Assembly (NCBI RefSeq): GCF_002220095.1 | Contig: NZ_CP022372.1 | Location: 592,501-656,500 of the forward strand | Source of the DNA: Bosea sp. AS-1 | Lineage (GTDB): Bacteria > Pseudomonadota > Alphaproteobacteria > Rhizobiales > Beijerinckiaceae | Length of the DNA stretch: 64,000 nt | Direction of reading: 5' to 3' | Shown: one piece after another, positions 62,773-64,000 of the stretch | How the letters are laid out: every line of letters begins with the position of its first letter | Position numbering within the stretch: the stretch's first letter is position 1 | Program-made: the position numbers and the translations under genes | Notes under the pieces: model-generated | The model's input: only the letters and a program-made list of their open reading frames with translations | Told to the model about the DNA's origin: nothing | Database searches by the model: none

Positions 62773-63836
62773 GTCCCGCGGCGTTCGTCTTCCAGGCGCA
62801 GCCCAATCGCGTCGTCTTTGGCGCCGGGACCCTGTCGAAGTTGCCTGAGGAGCTAGGCGCGCTCGGTGTCGCACGGGCTCTGGTGCTGGCCACACCGCAA
62901 CAGGCCGAGCTGGCGCAGAGCGTTGCCGGTCTGCTCGGTGAGATGAGCGCCGGGGTCTGCGCCCGGGCCGCCATGCACACGCCTGTCGAAACGACCGAGC
63001 TCGCCATGGACGATCTGCGGGCACGAGGCGCTGACGGCGTGGTCTCCGTCGGGGGTGGATCGACCATCGGTCTCGGCAAGGCGCTCGCCGTCCGGACCGG
63101 ATTGCCGCATCTGGCGGTGCCGACCACCTATGCCGGCTCGGAGATGACGCCGATCCTTGGTGAGACCGAGAACAGGCTCAAGACGACAAGGCGCGCGCCC
63201 GGGATCCTGCCCAGGACAACGATCTACGATGTCGATCTGTCGCTGGGTTTGCCAATCGCTTTGAGCGTGACGAGCGGCATGAATGCCATCGCCCACGCTG
63301 TCGAGGCTCTTTACGCGCCGGACGGGAATCCGGTGATCTCGCTGATGGCGGAAGAGGCGATCCGCAGTCTCGGCCAGGCCCTGCCGCAGATCAGGCGCGC
63401 TCCCGAGGATCGGGCTGCCCGGTATCAGGCCTTTCTCGGCGCCTGGCTGGCGGGTTCCTGCCTCGGCTCGGTCAGCATGTCGGTGCACCACAAGCTCTGC
63501 CACACGCTCGGCGGCTCCTTCGCCCTGCCGCACGCCGAGACGCATACGGTCATGCTGCCCTATGTCATCGATTTTGTGTCCGGCGCGGTCCCGGGCGCCG
63601 TGAATGCCATCAGCCGCGCGCTCGGGCGCGGTGGGGATGCGGCAAGCGCGCTGCGCGATCTTGCCCGCGAGCTGGAGGCGCCGCTCTCGCTGGCGGCGAT
63701 CGGGATGCACCAGAAGGATCTGGACCGGGCTGCGGAGCTCGCCGCGGCCAATCCCTACTGGTCGCCGGTCGCGCTCGACCGGGCCTCGGCGAGAGCCCTG
63801 CTTGGTACTGCCTTCGAGGGCAAGGGTTTCAACTAG
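62769..63836 (+). CDS. Maleylacetate reductase
   Basis: A 355-residue iron-dependent alcohol dehydrogenase-like enzyme reducing maleylacetate to 3-oxoadipate with NAD(P)H. Visible are the nucleotide-binding VVSVGGGSTIGLGKALAV, AVPTTYAGSEMTPI, and the histidine cluster MSVHHKLCHTLGGSFALPHAETHTVMLP. TTRRAPGILPRTTIYDVDLSL is typical of MAR. It overlaps the dioxygenase gene by ATGA, giving the two-step route from hydroxyquinol to the beta-ketoadipate pathway. Confidence 0.95.
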   Translation: MSPAAFVFQAQPNRVVFGAGTLSKLPEELGALGVARALVLATPQQAELAQSVAGLLGEMSAGVCARAAMHTPVETTELAMDDLRARGADGVVSVGGGSTIGLGKALAVRTGLPHLAVPTTYAGSEMTPILGETENRLKTTRRAPGILPRTTIYDVDLSLGLPIALSVTSGMNAIAHAVEALYAPDGNPVISLMAEEAIRSLGQALPQIRRAPEDRAARYQAFLGAWLAGSCLGSVSMSVHHKLCHTLGGSFALPHAETHTVMLPYVIDFVSGAVPGAVNAISRALGRGGDAASALRDLARELEAPLSLAAIGMHQKDLDRAAELAAANPYWSPVALDRASARALLGTAFEGKGFN

Positions 63837-63940
63837 ACACGGCGGCGCCGGGGTTCACCGCACGTTTTCGCACGCCAGCCCGAATTTCTTTCCGGGTCCG
63901 CTTCGTCGACAGGAGCGAAATCCAGCAAGGCCGCGGTTCA

Positions 63941-64000
63941 TCAGGGGCCGGCGAGCAGCTTGCGTGGCGTGGCGGTCAGCCGCCTTCCACCCTGCGCTCC
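63941..64000 (-). CDS. Possible 3' end of a minus-strand gene cut by the window edge
   Basis: Reading inward from position 64000 on the minus strand gives 19 codons with a basic C-terminus (LTATPRKLLAGP) followed by tandem stops TGATGA. There is no competing gene here. Too short to identify; it may be a chance frame. Confidence 0.25.
   Translation of the reverse strand, partial: GAQGGRRLTATPRKLLAGP

Overview
This window is high-GC, gene-dense chromosomal DNA, most likely from an alphaproteobacterium of the Hyphomicrobiales (Bosea-like). The grounds are base composition, PobA beside an AraC-type regulator, many solute-binding-protein importers and many short-chain dehydrogenases. The genus is an inference. 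No rRNA, tRNA, CRISPR, phage, transposase or replication origin was recognised. The content is mainly catabolic.

Layout: (1) 1-3344, branched-chain-type (Liv) ABC importer on the minus strand, cut by the left edge. (2) 3462-6793, pobA, a divergent pobR-like gene and pcaB for 4-hydroxybenzoate/protocatechuate use; a DUF900-like lipoprotein follows. (3) 8308-15344, kduI-kduD followed by a complete five-gene oligopeptide-type ABC importer. (4) 15355-23674, a divergent sugar-acid locus: GntR regulator, two solute-binding proteins and an SDR on one strand; enolase-superfamily dehydratase, two permeases and two proteins of unknown function on the other. (5) 23717-35553, an eight-gene operon of aminotransferase, M81 peptidase, Dpp-type importer, carbon-nitrogen hydrolase and CMD-like protein, with a divergent RpiR regulator and a nearby M20 peptidase. 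(6) 35787-39823, an alkylation-repair island with Ada, two more O6-alkylguanine methyltransferases and a 2OG-Fe(II) oxygenase. (7) 40096-48192, a LacI-controlled sugar or polyol operon with CUT1 permeases, binding protein, FAD oxidoreductase, FGGY kinase and SDR. (8) 48334-56951, an arylamine N-acetyltransferase, then a second sugar-acid operon divergent from an unusual IclR-lactonase fusion. (9) 57117-63836, a haloacetate dehalogenase-like hydrolase, an SDR, a TIM-barrel epimerase-like protein, an IclR regulator, an NTF2-like protein, hydroxyquinol 1,2-dioxygenase and maleylacetate reductase.

The window reads as consecutive import-and-degrade modules for plant- and soil-derived acids, sugars, peptides and aromatics, each usually beside its own regulator. 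The most notable features are the one-frame IclR/SMP-30 fusion with two palindromes beside it, a 31-bp perfect palindrome before the LacI gene, three CUT1 importers with no ATPase gene, two closely related CUT1 modules about 25 kb apart, intercistronic hairpins after several binding-protein genes, and an uncharacterised protein pair at 22443-23674.
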